In this document: positions 1-5,462 of the stretch, piece by piece
How positions within the stretch are numbered: the first letter of the stretch is position 1
Layout: every line of letters starts with the position of its first letter
Position numbers and translations under genes: made by a program
Notes under the pieces: model-generated
What the model saw: only the letters and a program-made list of their open reading frames with translations
The model's database searches: none
What the model was told of the DNA's origin: nothing
Assembly: GCA_001828445.1 (NCBI GenBank)
Contig: MHYJ01000069.1
Span: 1 to 6,181, forward strand
DNA length: 6,181 bases
Direction of reading: 5' to 3'
Origin: Planctomycetes bacterium RBG_16_43_13
GTDB lineage: Bacteria; Planctomycetota; MHYJ01

Positions 1-1
1 C

Positions 2-277
2 TGGCTCTTTTTCAAGTATCCCGTCCTCTTGACCGTCGAGGGCAGGGATGCCTATAATAGCGTTCCGAATGAGGATATGGATGAAGAAATAAATGGTGCC
101 CTTGTGCGGGCATACGGAAAGGTCGCCCTTGCACAGAGCGGATTCTTCAGGAATATCAAACTCTACGCAGGTGCCAACCGCATCACGGACAGACCTGAAT
201 TTATGGGCGGTATCGGCTTCGAATACGAGGAAGAAGATATACGAACCCTGATTGGCTTGATTGGATTAAGCAGATAA
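2..277 (+). CDS. C-terminal fragment of a probable MCE/MlaD-family lipid-transport protein (5' end outside window)
   Basis: The frame is open from base 2 to the TAA at 275-277, giving about 91 residues of a longer protein. The readable part begins WLFFKYPVLLTVEGRD and ends with short beta-strand-like stretches: IKLYAGANRI, then FMGGIGFEYEEEDIR, then LIGLIGL. This ending resembles the C-terminus of some MCE/MlaD-family proteins, which sit in the cell envelope of diderm bacteria and carry phospholipids between membranes. That resemblance is recalled by eye; the diagnostic N-terminal membrane anchor and MCE domain lie outside the window. A TTG at 29 could be read as a start, but the frame is open upstream of it with similar-looking sequence, so a truncated gene is more likely. 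It converges on ribE with only 4 nt between the stop codons and no visible terminator. Another envelope protein with beta-rich repeats is possible. Confidence 0.45.
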   Translation, partial: WLFFKYPVLLTVEGRDAYNSVPNEDMDEEINGALVRAYGKVALAQSGFFRNIKLYAGANRITDRPEFMGGIGFEYEEEDIRTLIGLIGLSR

Positions 278-281
278 TATA

Positions 282-917
282 TTATACAAACCCTGCCTCT
301 TCTAAAAATTTCTTGGTAACGTTACCTTGCTTCCTTCCCTCTTTCAGATATTTCTTTATATATTTGCCTATTATGTCCGTCTCTATATTAACTGTATCGC
401 CGATGGATTTTCTGCCGAGGGTGGTTTTTTCGAGCGTGTAGGGAATTAGTGCAACTGAAAAAGCATCATTTGTTACATCCACCACAGTCAAGCTGACGCC
501 ATCCACAGCTACGGAACCCTTTTCTACTAATATATCCGCTATGGGTGGCTCAACTTTTATCCACATAAGGATTGCCTCGCCCACTGTTTCTCTGCCCTGA
601 ATTTTACCTGTGCCGTCTATATGTCCCTGAACGAAATGCCCTCCGAATCTGCTGTTTGTCGTCATAGGTAATTCTATATTTACGATTGAGCCAACTGTGA
701 ATTTTCCGATGTCTGTTCGGGAGAGCGTTTCTGAAACAACATCAAACGAGTATCCGCCATTTTTAGCAGAGATGGTTGTGAGACAAACGCCATTTACCGC
801 AACGCTATCGCCTTTATGGATTCTTATGCCTTTGATATATAAAGTAAGGCAGGCGCCCTTATCGGTGCGAGAGATTGCAGTTACCCTTCCGCTATGCTCG
901 ATTATGCCTGTAAACAT
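282..917 (-). CDS. ribE: Riboflavin synthase, alpha chain
   Basis: Riboflavin synthase converts two molecules of 6,7-dimethyl-8-ribityllumazine into riboflavin and a pyrimidinedione, the last step of vitamin B2 synthesis in the cytoplasm. The 211-aa protein starts with the family signature MFTGIIE and shows the expected duplication of lumazine-binding barrels. Barrel 1 is about residues 1-97, with GDSVAVNGVCLT at 36-47. Barrel 2 is about 98-190, with GHFVQGHIDGTG at 93-104 and SVAVDGVSLTV at 135-145. Length is normal, including the C-terminal tail ending FLEEAGFV. The gene stands alone; no other rib gene is visible. The start is fixed by the MFTGIIE signature. No Shine-Dalgarno precedes it, and a promoter-like element sits just upstream (924-952), leaving no room for an FMN riboswitch leader. 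The older name ribC is used for the same enzyme in some genomes. Confidence 0.97.
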   Translation of the reverse strand: MFTGIIEHSGRVTAISRTDKGACLTLYIKGIRIHKGDSVAVNGVCLTTISAKNGGYSFDVVSETLSRTDIGKFTVGSIVNIELPMTTNSRFGGHFVQGHIDGTGKIQGRETVGEAILMWIKVEPPIADILVEKGSVAVDGVSLTVVDVTNDAFSVALIPYTLEKTTLGRKSIGDTVNIETDIIGKYIKKYLKEGRKQGNVTKKFLEEAGFV

Positions 918-923
918 AATAAA

Positions 924-952
924 AGATTATCGTTTCTGGTTTTGTATTGCAA
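924..952 (-). promoter_or_regulatory. Candidate ribE promoter directly abutting the start codon
   Basis: Read on the minus strand, TTGCAA (947-952) is followed after 17 nt by TAATCT (924-929), which ends 6 nt before the ribE ATG. An alternative -10, GATAAT (926-931), has a 15-nt spacer and ends 8 nt before the ATG. Both are only partial matches to the sigma-70 consensus. The spacing to the start codon matches the stronger hicB and serS promoters, which is the main reason to propose it. Transcription would begin at or within a few bases of the ATG. Confidence 0.4.
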
Positions 953-975
953 GTGTTACCATCCCATAATAGTTC

Positions 976-1003
976 TTGACATAGCATTAACTTTTAGTAG
1001 AAT
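976..1003 (+). promoter_or_regulatory. Sigma-70-type promoter for trmD
   Basis: A perfect -35 box TTGACA (976-981) is followed after 16 nt by TAGAAT (998-1003), one mismatch from TATAAT. The predicted transcription start is near 1010, giving a leader of about 25 nt before the trmD ATG at 1035. That leader (CTCCGTTTCTTTC and so on) is pyrimidine-rich and has no Shine-Dalgarno. The promoter is back to back with the candidate ribE promoter. Confidence 0.75.
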
Positions 1004-1034
1004 TACTCTCCGTTTCTTTCATAAAAATAACTTT

Positions 1035-1721
1035 ATGATAATAGACATAGTAACATTATTCCCCTCTGTGTTTGAGGGTTTTATCAATGAGAGCATCCCT
1101 CGTATCGCACAGGAGAAGTGTCTCGTTACCATTAACATAGTGAACCTGCGGGATTTCTCGACCGATAAGCACAGGAAGGTTGACGCCCCCACTTATGGCG
1201 GCGGGCCCGGGATGGTGATAATGGCTGAACCGGTCTTCCGTGCAGTCGAGCATCTGAGAGAGAATGGAAGAGCCAACTCAAAATTGGTATTATTGACGCC
1301 ACAGGGTGCAAAATATAATCAGGCGACCGCTACGGACTTAGCTAAAGAATCGGGGCTGATAATTTTATGCGGGCACTACGAGGGTTTTGACGAGAGGGTT
1401 GTAGAAGGGCTTAAGCCGTTTGAGATTTCTATTGGTGACTATGTTCTCTCTGGTGGTGAAGTGCCTGCCCTTTCTGTGATGGATTCGGTCGTGCGACTTA
1501 TTCCCGGTGTTGTAGGGGACGACGAGTCGTTAAAAGAGGAATCATTTACAAACGGGAAGTTGGAATATCCCCACTACACGAGACCGCAGGAGTTTAGAGG
1601 GATGCCTGTGCCTGAGGTTCTTCTATCAGGCAACCACGCAGATATAAAAAATTGGAGAGCGAAGGAAACAGAAAAGAGGACGTTGGCTCGCCGTCCGGAC
1701 TTGATTGGAAATGCGGAATGA
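1035..1721 (+). CDS. trmD: tRNA (guanine37-N1)-methyltransferase
   Basis: TrmD methylates N1 of G37, next to the anticodon, in a subset of tRNAs using S-adenosylmethionine, and so prevents +1 frameshifting. The 228-aa protein carries the SPOUT-family trefoil-knot signatures: YGGGPGM at 54-60, TPQG at 88-91, GHYEGFDER at 113-121 and IGDYVLSGGE at 133-142, the last containing the usual catalytic Asp (D135 here). The C-terminal helical part includes YPHYTRP (178-184) and ARRPDL (218-223). I chose the ATG at 1035 because the family begins MxIDIVTLFP; the frame is open further upstream, but that sequence is not TrmD-like and contains the promoter. No Shine-Dalgarno is visible. The protein stops soon after RRPDL, earlier than many homologues, because the heptamer array at 1713-1775 supplies the last residues and the TGA. 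rplS follows after 73 nt, the usual trmD-rplS order; rpsP and rimM, often upstream, are absent here. Confidence 0.96.
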   Translation: MIIDIVTLFPSVFEGFINESIPRIAQEKCLVTINIVNLRDFSTDKHRKVDAPTYGGGPGMVIMAEPVFRAVEHLRENGRANSKLVLLTPQGAKYNQATATDLAKESGLIILCGHYEGFDERVVEGLKPFEISIGDYVLSGGEVPALSVMDSVVRLIPGVVGDDESLKEESFTNGKLEYPHYTRPQEFRGMPVPEVLLSGNHADIKNWRAKETEKRTLARRPDLIGNAE

Positions 1722-1775
1722 GGAATGTGGAGTGCGGGATAATGAATATTCCGCATTCCGAAATCCGCACTCCGT
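1713..1775. repeat. Palindromic array of nine 7-mers between trmD and rplS
   Basis: The 63 nt divide without remainder into 7-mers. Four of the form GNGGRRT/GNGGAGT (GCGGAAT, GAGGAAT, GTGGAGT, GCGGGAT) are followed by a centre AATGAAT (1741-1747), then four inverted ones (ATTCCGC, ATTCCGA, AATCCGC, ACTCCGT). Perfect pairings include ATGCGGAAT (1711-1719) with ATTCCGCAT (1748-1756), and GGAGTGCGG (1729-1737) with CCGCACTCC (1765-1773). The transcript could therefore fold into a long imperfect hairpin or alternative shorter ones just ahead of the rplS ribosome binding site. The trmD stop codon (1719-1721) lies inside the first two units. It resembles the short GGAATGCGG-type intergenic repeats seen in various genomes; mobility or function cannot be told from one copy. 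Confidence 0.85.
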
Positions 1776-1779
1776 ATTT

Positions 1780-1788
1780 AGAAAGGAG
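1780..1788 (+). promoter_or_regulatory. Ribosome binding site of rplS
   Basis: AGAAAGGAG ends 6 nt before the ATG at 1795. It decides the rplS start: the frame is open upstream into the heptamer array, with an ATG at 1705 inside trmD, but that sequence is repeat-encoded and not L19-like. A second in-frame ATG at 1804 has a less suitable spacing. Confidence 0.85.
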
Positions 1789-1794
1789 AACTAT

Positions 1795-2343
1795 ATGAGA
1801 ACAATGGATTTCATCGAGAAGAACTTTCTTAAGAAGCACGTCCCGCTATTAAATGTCGGCGACACAGTGGACGTCCACGTGAAAATAAAGGAAGGCGAGA
1901 AGGAACGGATACAGATATTCTCAGGCACGGTTATAAAGAAAAAAGGCGGCGGCACATCAGAGACATTCACCGTCAGACGTATAGTCCAGGGCGAGGGCGT
2001 AGAGAGGATATTCCCCCTACATTCTCCTAACGTCGCAAAAGTAGTTGTGAAGAAGCAGGGCAATGTCCGCAGGGCGAAGCTATATTACCTGAGAGAACGT
2101 GTAGGCAGGGCTACGAAGGTAGAGGAGAAGGTGGGCGCCGCGGCATACGTTGAGCTAATTGCCGACGAGGATACCACTACAAAAGAGGATAAACAGCCCG
2201 AGAAATCAGAACAGCCGAAGGACACCAAACCAACAGAGAAGCAAGCGGATAAAGGGGGCAGTCCGCAGGGCGCCAAACAGGCGGACAACAAGCCAGCCAC
2301 CCCGCCAACAACCGACAAGAAAAAAGAAACAGCGGCGAAGTGA
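1795..2343 (+). CDS. rplS: 50S ribosomal protein L19 with a long polar C-terminal tail
   Basis: L19 binds 23S rRNA at the subunit interface of the ribosome. Residues 1-113 are a complete L19 core, with VGDTVDVHVKIKEG (21-34), the strongly conserved ETFTVRRI (56-63), GVERIFPLHSP (68-78) and VRRAKLYYLRERVGRA (91-106). Most L19 proteins are about 115-130 aa and end soon after this last motif. This one is 182 aa. From residue 127 to 182 it contains only polar residues, Gly, Ala and Pro: 13 Lys and 7 Pro but no Ile, Leu, Val, Met, Phe, Tyr or Trp. The tail is thus predicted to be disordered and basic-acidic mixed. The gene probably shares the trmD transcript across the heptamer palindrome, though the palindrome could uncouple the two. 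The core identification is certain; the role of the tail is unknown. Confidence 0.96.
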   Translation: MRTMDFIEKNFLKKHVPLLNVGDTVDVHVKIKEGEKERIQIFSGTVIKKKGGGTSETFTVRRIVQGEGVERIFPLHSPNVAKVVVKKQGNVRRAKLYYLRERVGRATKVEEKVGAAAYVELIADEDTTTKEDKQPEKSEQPKDTKPTEKQADKGGSPQGAKQADNKPATPPTTDKKKETAAK

Positions 2344-2379
2344 GGGGTTGGAGTATAATAGAGTATGATGGTATTTTAT

Positions 2380-2401
2380 CCTCAGATTTAACGAGGTTTT
2401 T
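2380..2401 (+). terminator. Weak possible intrinsic terminator after rplS
   Basis: CCTC (2380-2383) can pair with GAGG (2393-2396) around a 9-nt loop and is followed directly by five T (2397-2401). The position, 37 nt after the rplS stop, is right, but a 4-bp stem is marginal, so partial termination at most is expected. Confidence 0.25.
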
Positions 2402-2464
2402 ATTTAGTTACAACGTCTAATAATATAGAGGATACACATTTATTTCTTACAAGAGGATGGTGAT

Positions 2465-3493
2465 ATGAAAAAGACCACAACCGTATTAGGAGTAGGGTTA
2501 CTTATCTGTGCAGTGCTACTCGTAAATAGCATCATAAAGTTATCGGGCTACAGAGCTGAAATCGTAGAATTACAGGATAAACTTGATAAGGAGATGTCAA
2601 GCAAGAATGCGTCTCAGCCACCTTCTGAAGCGAGGAGTTACAATGAGGGCAACGTTAGCGAAGAGATTGTTAAGGAACTCTCTCGCCTCGAACGAGAGGT
2701 AGAGGAGTTAAAGAAATATAATGCCGAACTACTTAGCCAAACCAAAGATGAAAAAGATAATGCCCTATCTAAAAAAAAGCACATCTCTGAAAGTGGAACT
2801 GCTACCGAGCGAGAGAAACAAAAGGTTGAACAAAAAAAGTTAAGTGACCTCTGGGGAGAGATAGTTCAACTATCGCATATTAAGGAAATTATTACAGATG
2901 ATAAGTATAAAGAGGCACTTATTGACAAGACGGCGAAGTTTCTTGGGCTCTCGCCCATAGAAATAGACAAATTAACCTCCATAGCGAATGAGTACACACA
3001 ATGTTACAAGGAATGCACTGATGAAATTGCGCCTATTCAGAAAGAATACTCAGATACTATGAGCAGGCGGCACAAGGAGTACCAGGAAAAGTATAAGGAT
3101 GTAGATGTGAATAAAATGTATCAATATGATATAAAAGTATTATATGAAAAATATAAGGATGATTTAAACAATCCACAGTATCAGAACGAGAAAGCACAAA
3201 TTTACAACAAATATTTTGAGAACTCTTGGAACGCAATAGCGCAGCAAAATTATTATAAGAGTTATCAAGAGCAGATAGCGGTGGTGAGTAATAAGTATAA
3301 GGATATATACCATAATACTGAGAACGAGATAAAGAAACTTCTACGGGGTGATGATCCTCGACACGAGGTATTTATTCCTCAAATACAGGTATGGATGGGC
3401 TGTCTAAATAGGTCTGGTACCCCGGTGATAGTGACAGGGGGGGACGGAGTGCAACGCATAGAGCAACGTACCTATTCAACACAAGGTAAATAG
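2465..3493 (+). CDS. Unrecognised membrane-anchored, helix-rich protein (342 aa)
   Basis: I do not recognise this family. After KKTTT, residues 7-26 (VLGVGLLICAVLLVNSIIKL) form one hydrophobic segment, best read as a signal anchor or single membrane helix with the rest outside the cytoplasm. Residues 30-46 and about 64-92 (EEIVKELSRLEREVEELKKY) look like coiled coil, separated by a polar linker. Residues 155-200 (KTAKFLGLSPIEIDKLTSI and on) and 200-295 are highly charged, tyrosine-rich helix; 208-267 form three 20-residue repeats. The last 45 residues are less charged and may form a small fold. Cysteines C180 and C184 make a CX3C pair; C313 is single. The start has a good Shine-Dalgarno region (GAGG at 2453-2456 plus GGTGAT at 2459-2464). 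Codons are visibly more A/T-rich than in serS, which may mean fast evolution or transfer. It stands between rplS and serS, 121 and 123 nt away, so context says little. A Spy/CpxP-like periplasmic or structural role is only a guess. Confidence 0.75.
   Translation: MKKTTTVLGVGLLICAVLLVNSIIKLSGYRAEIVELQDKLDKEMSSKNASQPPSEARSYNEGNVSEEIVKELSRLEREVEELKKYNAELLSQTKDEKDNALSKKKHISESGTATEREKQKVEQKKLSDLWGEIVQLSHIKEIITDDKYKEALIDKTAKFLGLSPIEIDKLTSIANEYTQCYKECTDEIAPIQKEYSDTMSRRHKEYQEKYKDVDVNKMYQYDIKVLYEKYKDDLNNPQYQNEKAQIYNKYFENSWNAIAQQNYYKSYQEQIAVVSNKYKDIYHNTENEIKKLLRGDDPRHEVFIPQIQVWMGCLNRSGTPVIVTGGDGVQRIEQRTYSTQGK
3086..3265 (+). repeat. Three tandem 20-residue repeats inside the 342-aa protein
   Basis: Residues 208-227, 228-247 and 248-267 align end to end. 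Each begins [E/N]KY and ends in Tyr (Y227, Y247, Y267); units 1 and 2 also share KD at positions 4-5 and Tyr at position 12. The 12-mer AARTATAAGGAT encodes KYKD at 3089-3100, 3149-3160 and again, outside the array, at 3293-3304. The first two units are clear; the third has diverged. Confidence 0.6.
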
Positions 3494-3534
3494 CGGTGTG
3501 AACCTTATTCAATAATCTCTCAAAACTCCTAAAC

Positions 3535-3553
3535 TACCTCTGGGACAGAGGTA
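3535..3553. other. Perfect 7-bp stem-loop upstream of serS
   Basis: TACCTCT (3535-3541) and AGAGGTA (3547-3553) form a perfect stem around the loop GGGAC. No T-run follows on either strand, so it is not a standard intrinsic terminator. It lies 42 nt after the end of the 342-aa gene and 27 nt before the serS -35 box, so either a weak transcript end or a protein site is possible. Confidence 0.4.
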
Positions 3554-3580
3554 AACATCTCCGCTTCCGCTCGAAATTTA

Positions 3581-3609
3581 TTGACCTACCTATGTGGAGC
3601 GAGTAGTAT
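3581..3609 (+). promoter_or_regulatory. serS promoter, predicting a leaderless mRNA
   Basis: TTGACC (3581-3586), 17 nt, then TAGTAT (3604-3609); each box is close to the sigma-70 consensus. The -10 box ends 7 nt before the serS ATG at 3617, so the usual transcription start coincides with the A of the ATG. Confidence 0.65.
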
Positions 3610-3616
3610 CTCCCTT

Positions 3617-4891
3617 ATGCTCGACGTGAAATTCATCTACGAAAACAGGGAACTCGTCAAATCAGCCATCCAGAATAAAGGCGAGAAGAGGGCGGACGTG
3701 GATGTAATCTGCTCTCTCTATGATAGAAAAAAGGAACTACAGTTCAGGACTGATAATCTTCGGCAGGAGTTGAATGCCTCAAGCAAGGATGTCGCCAAAA
3801 TAAAGAGGGCGGGCGGGGAAGATAAGCAACTCATAGAGAAGAACCGCAGGATTGGTAACGAGATAAAGACGTTGGAAGAAGAAACCCGCACCATCGAGGC
3901 GCAACTCGCAGGGTTGCTTGCGTGGGTTCCGAATGTGCCTGCTGCGGATGTCCCGATAGGCAGGGATGCATCTGACAATAAAAATGTCAAGCAGTGTGGC
4001 GAACATAGGAATTTCTCATTTCCGCCGAAGCCGCATTGGGATATAGCGGCAGAACTCGACATAATCGACTTTGAGCGGGCGCCGAAATTGTCGGGCTCGA
4101 ATTTTCTACTTTTCAAGGGGGCAGGTGCGCGCTTGGAGCGGGCGCTCATAAACTTTATGCTAGACCTGCATACCAAAAAGCACGGCTACACAGAGATATC
4201 GCCGCCGTATCTGGCAGGGCGACAGGCAATGTTCGGCACGGGGCAACTGCCGAAACTCGAGGAGGATATGTATCACCTGAAAGATGACGACCTGTTCCTA
4301 ATCCCAACCGCCGAGGTGCCTGTAACAAATATACACTCAGGCGAGGTGCTGAAATATGATGAACTGCCGAAATATTATACCGCATACACGGCCTGTTTTA
4401 GACGCGAGGCGGGTGCATATGGTAAAGATACAAGAGGATTGCTCCGCGTCCATCAATTCGACAAAGTAGAACTTGTAAAATTTGTCCACCCTGATACGTC
4501 CTTCGACGAGATTGAGAAACTACTGGCGAATGCAGAGGAGGTACTGCAACTGCTTGAACTCGAGTATCGTGTAGTGATGCTCAGCACGGGTGATATGAGT
4601 TTCGCATCTGCGAAGACATACGACATAGATGCATTCGCCCCCGGCGTTGACAAGTGGCTGGAGGTTTCGAGTTGTTCTAACTTTACGGATTTTCAGGCAA
4701 GACGTATGAATTGCCGTTTCCGTGATAAAGATGGCAAGGTAAAGTTTGTCCACACGTTGAATGGTTCTGGTATAGCGTTACCGAGAACTGTTATAGCGCT
4801 CCTTGAGAATTATCAGCAAGCGGATGGCTCGGTGGGTGTGCCGAAGGTGCTACAACCATACATGGATGGGCTTGAAGTTATCAAAAAGTAA
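3617..4891 (+). CDS. serS: Seryl-tRNA synthetase
   Basis: SerRS charges tRNA-Ser (and tRNA-Sec where present) with serine using ATP. The 424-aa protein has the normal length and order. The N-terminal segment MLDVKFIYENRELVK is followed by the antiparallel coiled-coil arm that grips the long variable arm of tRNA-Ser (about residues 27-105). The class II catalytic core then shows motif 1 around 171-198 (ERALINFM through TEISPPYL), the serine pocket TAEVPVTN (231-238), motif 2 with FRREAG (261-266) and VHQFDKVELV (278-287), and motif 3 with NGSGIALPRT (382-391; R390 contacts ATP). The start at 3617 is set by the family N-terminus MLDxKFIxEN; a TTG at 3581 in the same frame falls inside the promoter. 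The bases before the ATG (TATCTCCCTT) hold no Shine-Dalgarno. The gene appears to be transcribed alone. Confidence 0.98.
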   Translation: MLDVKFIYENRELVKSAIQNKGEKRADVDVICSLYDRKKELQFRTDNLRQELNASSKDVAKIKRAGGEDKQLIEKNRRIGNEIKTLEEETRTIEAQLAGLLAWVPNVPAADVPIGRDASDNKNVKQCGEHRNFSFPPKPHWDIAAELDIIDFERAPKLSGSNFLLFKGAGARLERALINFMLDLHTKKHGYTEISPPYLAGRQAMFGTGQLPKLEEDMYHLKDDDLFLIPTAEVPVTNIHSGEVLKYDELPKYYTAYTACFRREAGAYGKDTRGLLRVHQFDKVELVKFVHPDTSFDEIEKLLANAEEVLQLLELEYRVVMLSTGDMSFASAKTYDIDAFAPGVDKWLEVSSCSNFTDFQARRMNCRFRDKDGKVKFVHTLNGSGIALPRTVIALLENYQQADGSVGVPKVLQPYMDGLEVIKK

Positions 4892-4920
4892 TTAGTTGGC
4901 TGGTTAAAAAGAAATATTCG

Positions 4921-4947
4921 TTGACAAATACCGATAAACCGTTAAAT
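4921..4947 (+). promoter_or_regulatory. Possible promoter for the zinc-ribbon gene
   Basis: A perfect TTGACA (4921-4926) follows serS by 29 nt. The -10 is less clear: TTAAAT (4942-4947) at a 15-nt spacer or AATGAT (4945-4950) at an 18-nt spacer, each 4 of 6 to consensus. Transcription would start near 4955, leaving a leader of about 95 nt before the gene at 5051, which includes the stem-loop at 5005-5028. Confidence 0.4.
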
Positions 4948-5004
4948 GATGTATCCAATGACTGAAACGTTGTTCCCCCAATTTGTGCAATCGAGGACTC
5001 CAAG

Positions 5005-5028
5005 TAATGGGGAGAGATGTCCCTATTA
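5005..5028. repeat. 9-bp stem-loop containing TGTCCCTATT, inverted partner of 5312-5321
   Basis: TAATGGGGA (5005-5013) pairs with TCCCTATTA (5020-5028), one G-T wobble, around the 6-nt loop GAGATG. No T-run follows. Its right half, TGTCCCTATT (5018-5027), is the exact reverse complement of AATAGGGACA at 5312-5321, beyond the zinc-ribbon gene. GGGACA-type hairpins recall ends associated with REP and IS200-like (RAYT) elements, but no transposase remains here. Confidence 0.5.
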
Positions 5029-5050
5029 ATATAAGAGAGAAGAGACGAAT

Positions 5051-5275
5051 ATGAGCACAGAAGGAGATATAAATTGCCTAGGGTGCGGGGAAATAATATT
5101 TACCGTAAGTAGTGGAACGATTGGCTTTAAAGCAAAGCCCGGAGCTAAGCTTGAAGTACATGAAGGTGGTATGGTCATTACTGATATTAACAAGGAACAG
5201 GATACAGCATCGGTTATCTGTCCAGCGTGTGGGCGGAAAACTCCTGTGAAACTATCTTATTTGAAGCGATTCTAA
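5051..5275 (+). CDS. Small zinc-ribbon protein of unknown function (74 aa)
   Basis: Two CXXC knuckles, C9-L-G-C12 followed by GE and C57-P-A-C60 followed by GRK, would bind one zinc ion in a rubredoxin/zinc-ribbon fold. The 44 residues between them are predicted beta-rich (IIFTVSSGTIGFKAK, then KLEVHEGGMVI). There is no signal peptide or membrane segment, so it is probably cytoplasmic. Such small ribbons act in nucleic-acid binding, protein contacts or as structural pieces; nothing here chooses between them. The ATG at 5051 is the only reasonable start; upstream sequence is A/G-rich (AGAGAGAAGAG at 5034-5044) and gives a weak Shine-Dalgarno at best. It is flanked by a 10-bp inverted repeat (5018-5027 and 5312-5321), which may mean the gene arrived as a small cassette. 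Coding is supported by the conserved-looking cysteine spacing and a complete frame. Confidence 0.75.
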   Translation: MSTEGDINCLGCGEIIFTVSSGTIGFKAKPGAKLEVHEGGMVITDINKEQDTASVICPACGRKTPVKLSYLKRF

Positions 5276-5279
5276 ATTA

Positions 5280-5438
5280 ATGAAAAGCCAAAAAAGGATG
5301 AGAACAGGGGAAATAGGGACAGGACAGCGATCATTTTATTTCAAGGGTTTATCCTATCCCGTCTCGCTTGCCTACGTATTTTCTAAGTGCCATTACAAAG
5401 GGCAGAGTTCAGAAATCATAGATTTAATTGACAAATAG
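5280..5438 (+). CDS. Doubtful small reading frame (52 aa) after the zinc-ribbon gene
   Basis: An ATG 4 nt after the zinc-ribbon stop opens 52 codons ending at the TAG at 5436-5438. The translation starts MKSQKRMRTGEIGTGQRSF and ends SSEIIDLIDK, with a central part (FKGLSYPVSLAYVFSKCHYK) of ordinary amino-acid mix. It has no Shine-Dalgarno of its own and would depend on translational coupling to the gene before it. Against it: it matches no family I know, contains the AATAGGGACA repeat copy, and its end overlaps the hicB -35 box. It may instead be a remnant of mobile DNA. Confidence 0.22.
   Translation: MKSQKRMRTGEIGTGQRSFYFKGLSYPVSLAYVFSKCHYKGQSSEIIDLIDK
5312..5321. repeat. AATAGGGACA, inverted copy of 5018-5027
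   Basis: This 10-mer is the exact reverse complement of TGTCCCTATT at 5018-5027. The pair brackets the zinc-ribbon gene at a distance of about 290 nt. The surrounding bases (AGGGGAAATAGGGACAGGAC) are purine-rich and repeat the GGGACA/GGACA core, as in the ends of some REP-like elements. Confidence 0.4.
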
Positions 5439-5456
5439 CTAAAGACCTGCTATCAT
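5428..5456 (+). promoter_or_regulatory. hicBA promoter, predicting a leaderless mRNA
   Basis: A perfect TTGACA (5428-5433), a 17-nt spacer and TATCAT (5451-5456, 5 of 6 to consensus). The -10 box ends 6 nt before the hicB ATG at 5463, so transcription should begin at or next to the start codon. An inverted repeat ATAGC-N9-GCTAT (5435-5439 and 5449-5453) lies in the spacer and overlaps the -10, where a repressor could act. Confidence 0.7.
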
Positions 5457-5462
5457 AACTAT

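Noticed and set aside
697..969. Plus-strand reading frame opposite ribE
   Set aside because: It is antisense to a certain riboflavin synthase gene and its translation resembles no known protein; a shadow frame.
918..1034. FMN riboswitch ahead of ribE
   Set aside because: The ribE-trmD gap is only 117 nt, the conserved RFN helices are not visible, and the candidate promoter leaves no leader.
2159..2368. Arginine-rich reading frame overlapping the rplS tail in another frame
   Set aside because: It arises from the Lys/Pro/Gln-rich codons of the L19 tail read one base off and has no ribosome binding site.
3437..3443. Seven-G run near the end of the 342-aa gene as a programmed frameshift site
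   Set aside because: The tested alternative frame stops within about 50 nt and leads to nothing recognisable, so there is no product to support a shift; a sequencing error here would only change the last residues.
3502..3606. Open stretch of 34 codons reading LFNNLSKLLNYLWDRGKHL and onward before serS
   Set aside because: It has no start codon except an ATG four codons from the end, overlaps the serS promoter, and restoring frame from the upstream gene (for example at the G7 run, 3437-3443) meets a TAA at 3487. It is probably chance.
4892..4920. Intrinsic terminator after serS
   Set aside because: The 29 nt contain an A-run (TTAAAAAG) but no stable stem and no T-run, so the serS transcript end cannot be placed.
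4958..5029. 23-codon reading frame (ATG at 4958) between the TTGACA at 4921 and the zinc-ribbon gene, which could be a leaderless leader peptide
   Set aside because: The -10 box for it is poor, its end lies inside the stem-loop at 5005-5028, and the peptide shows no run of regulatory codons. Nothing beyond an open frame supports it.
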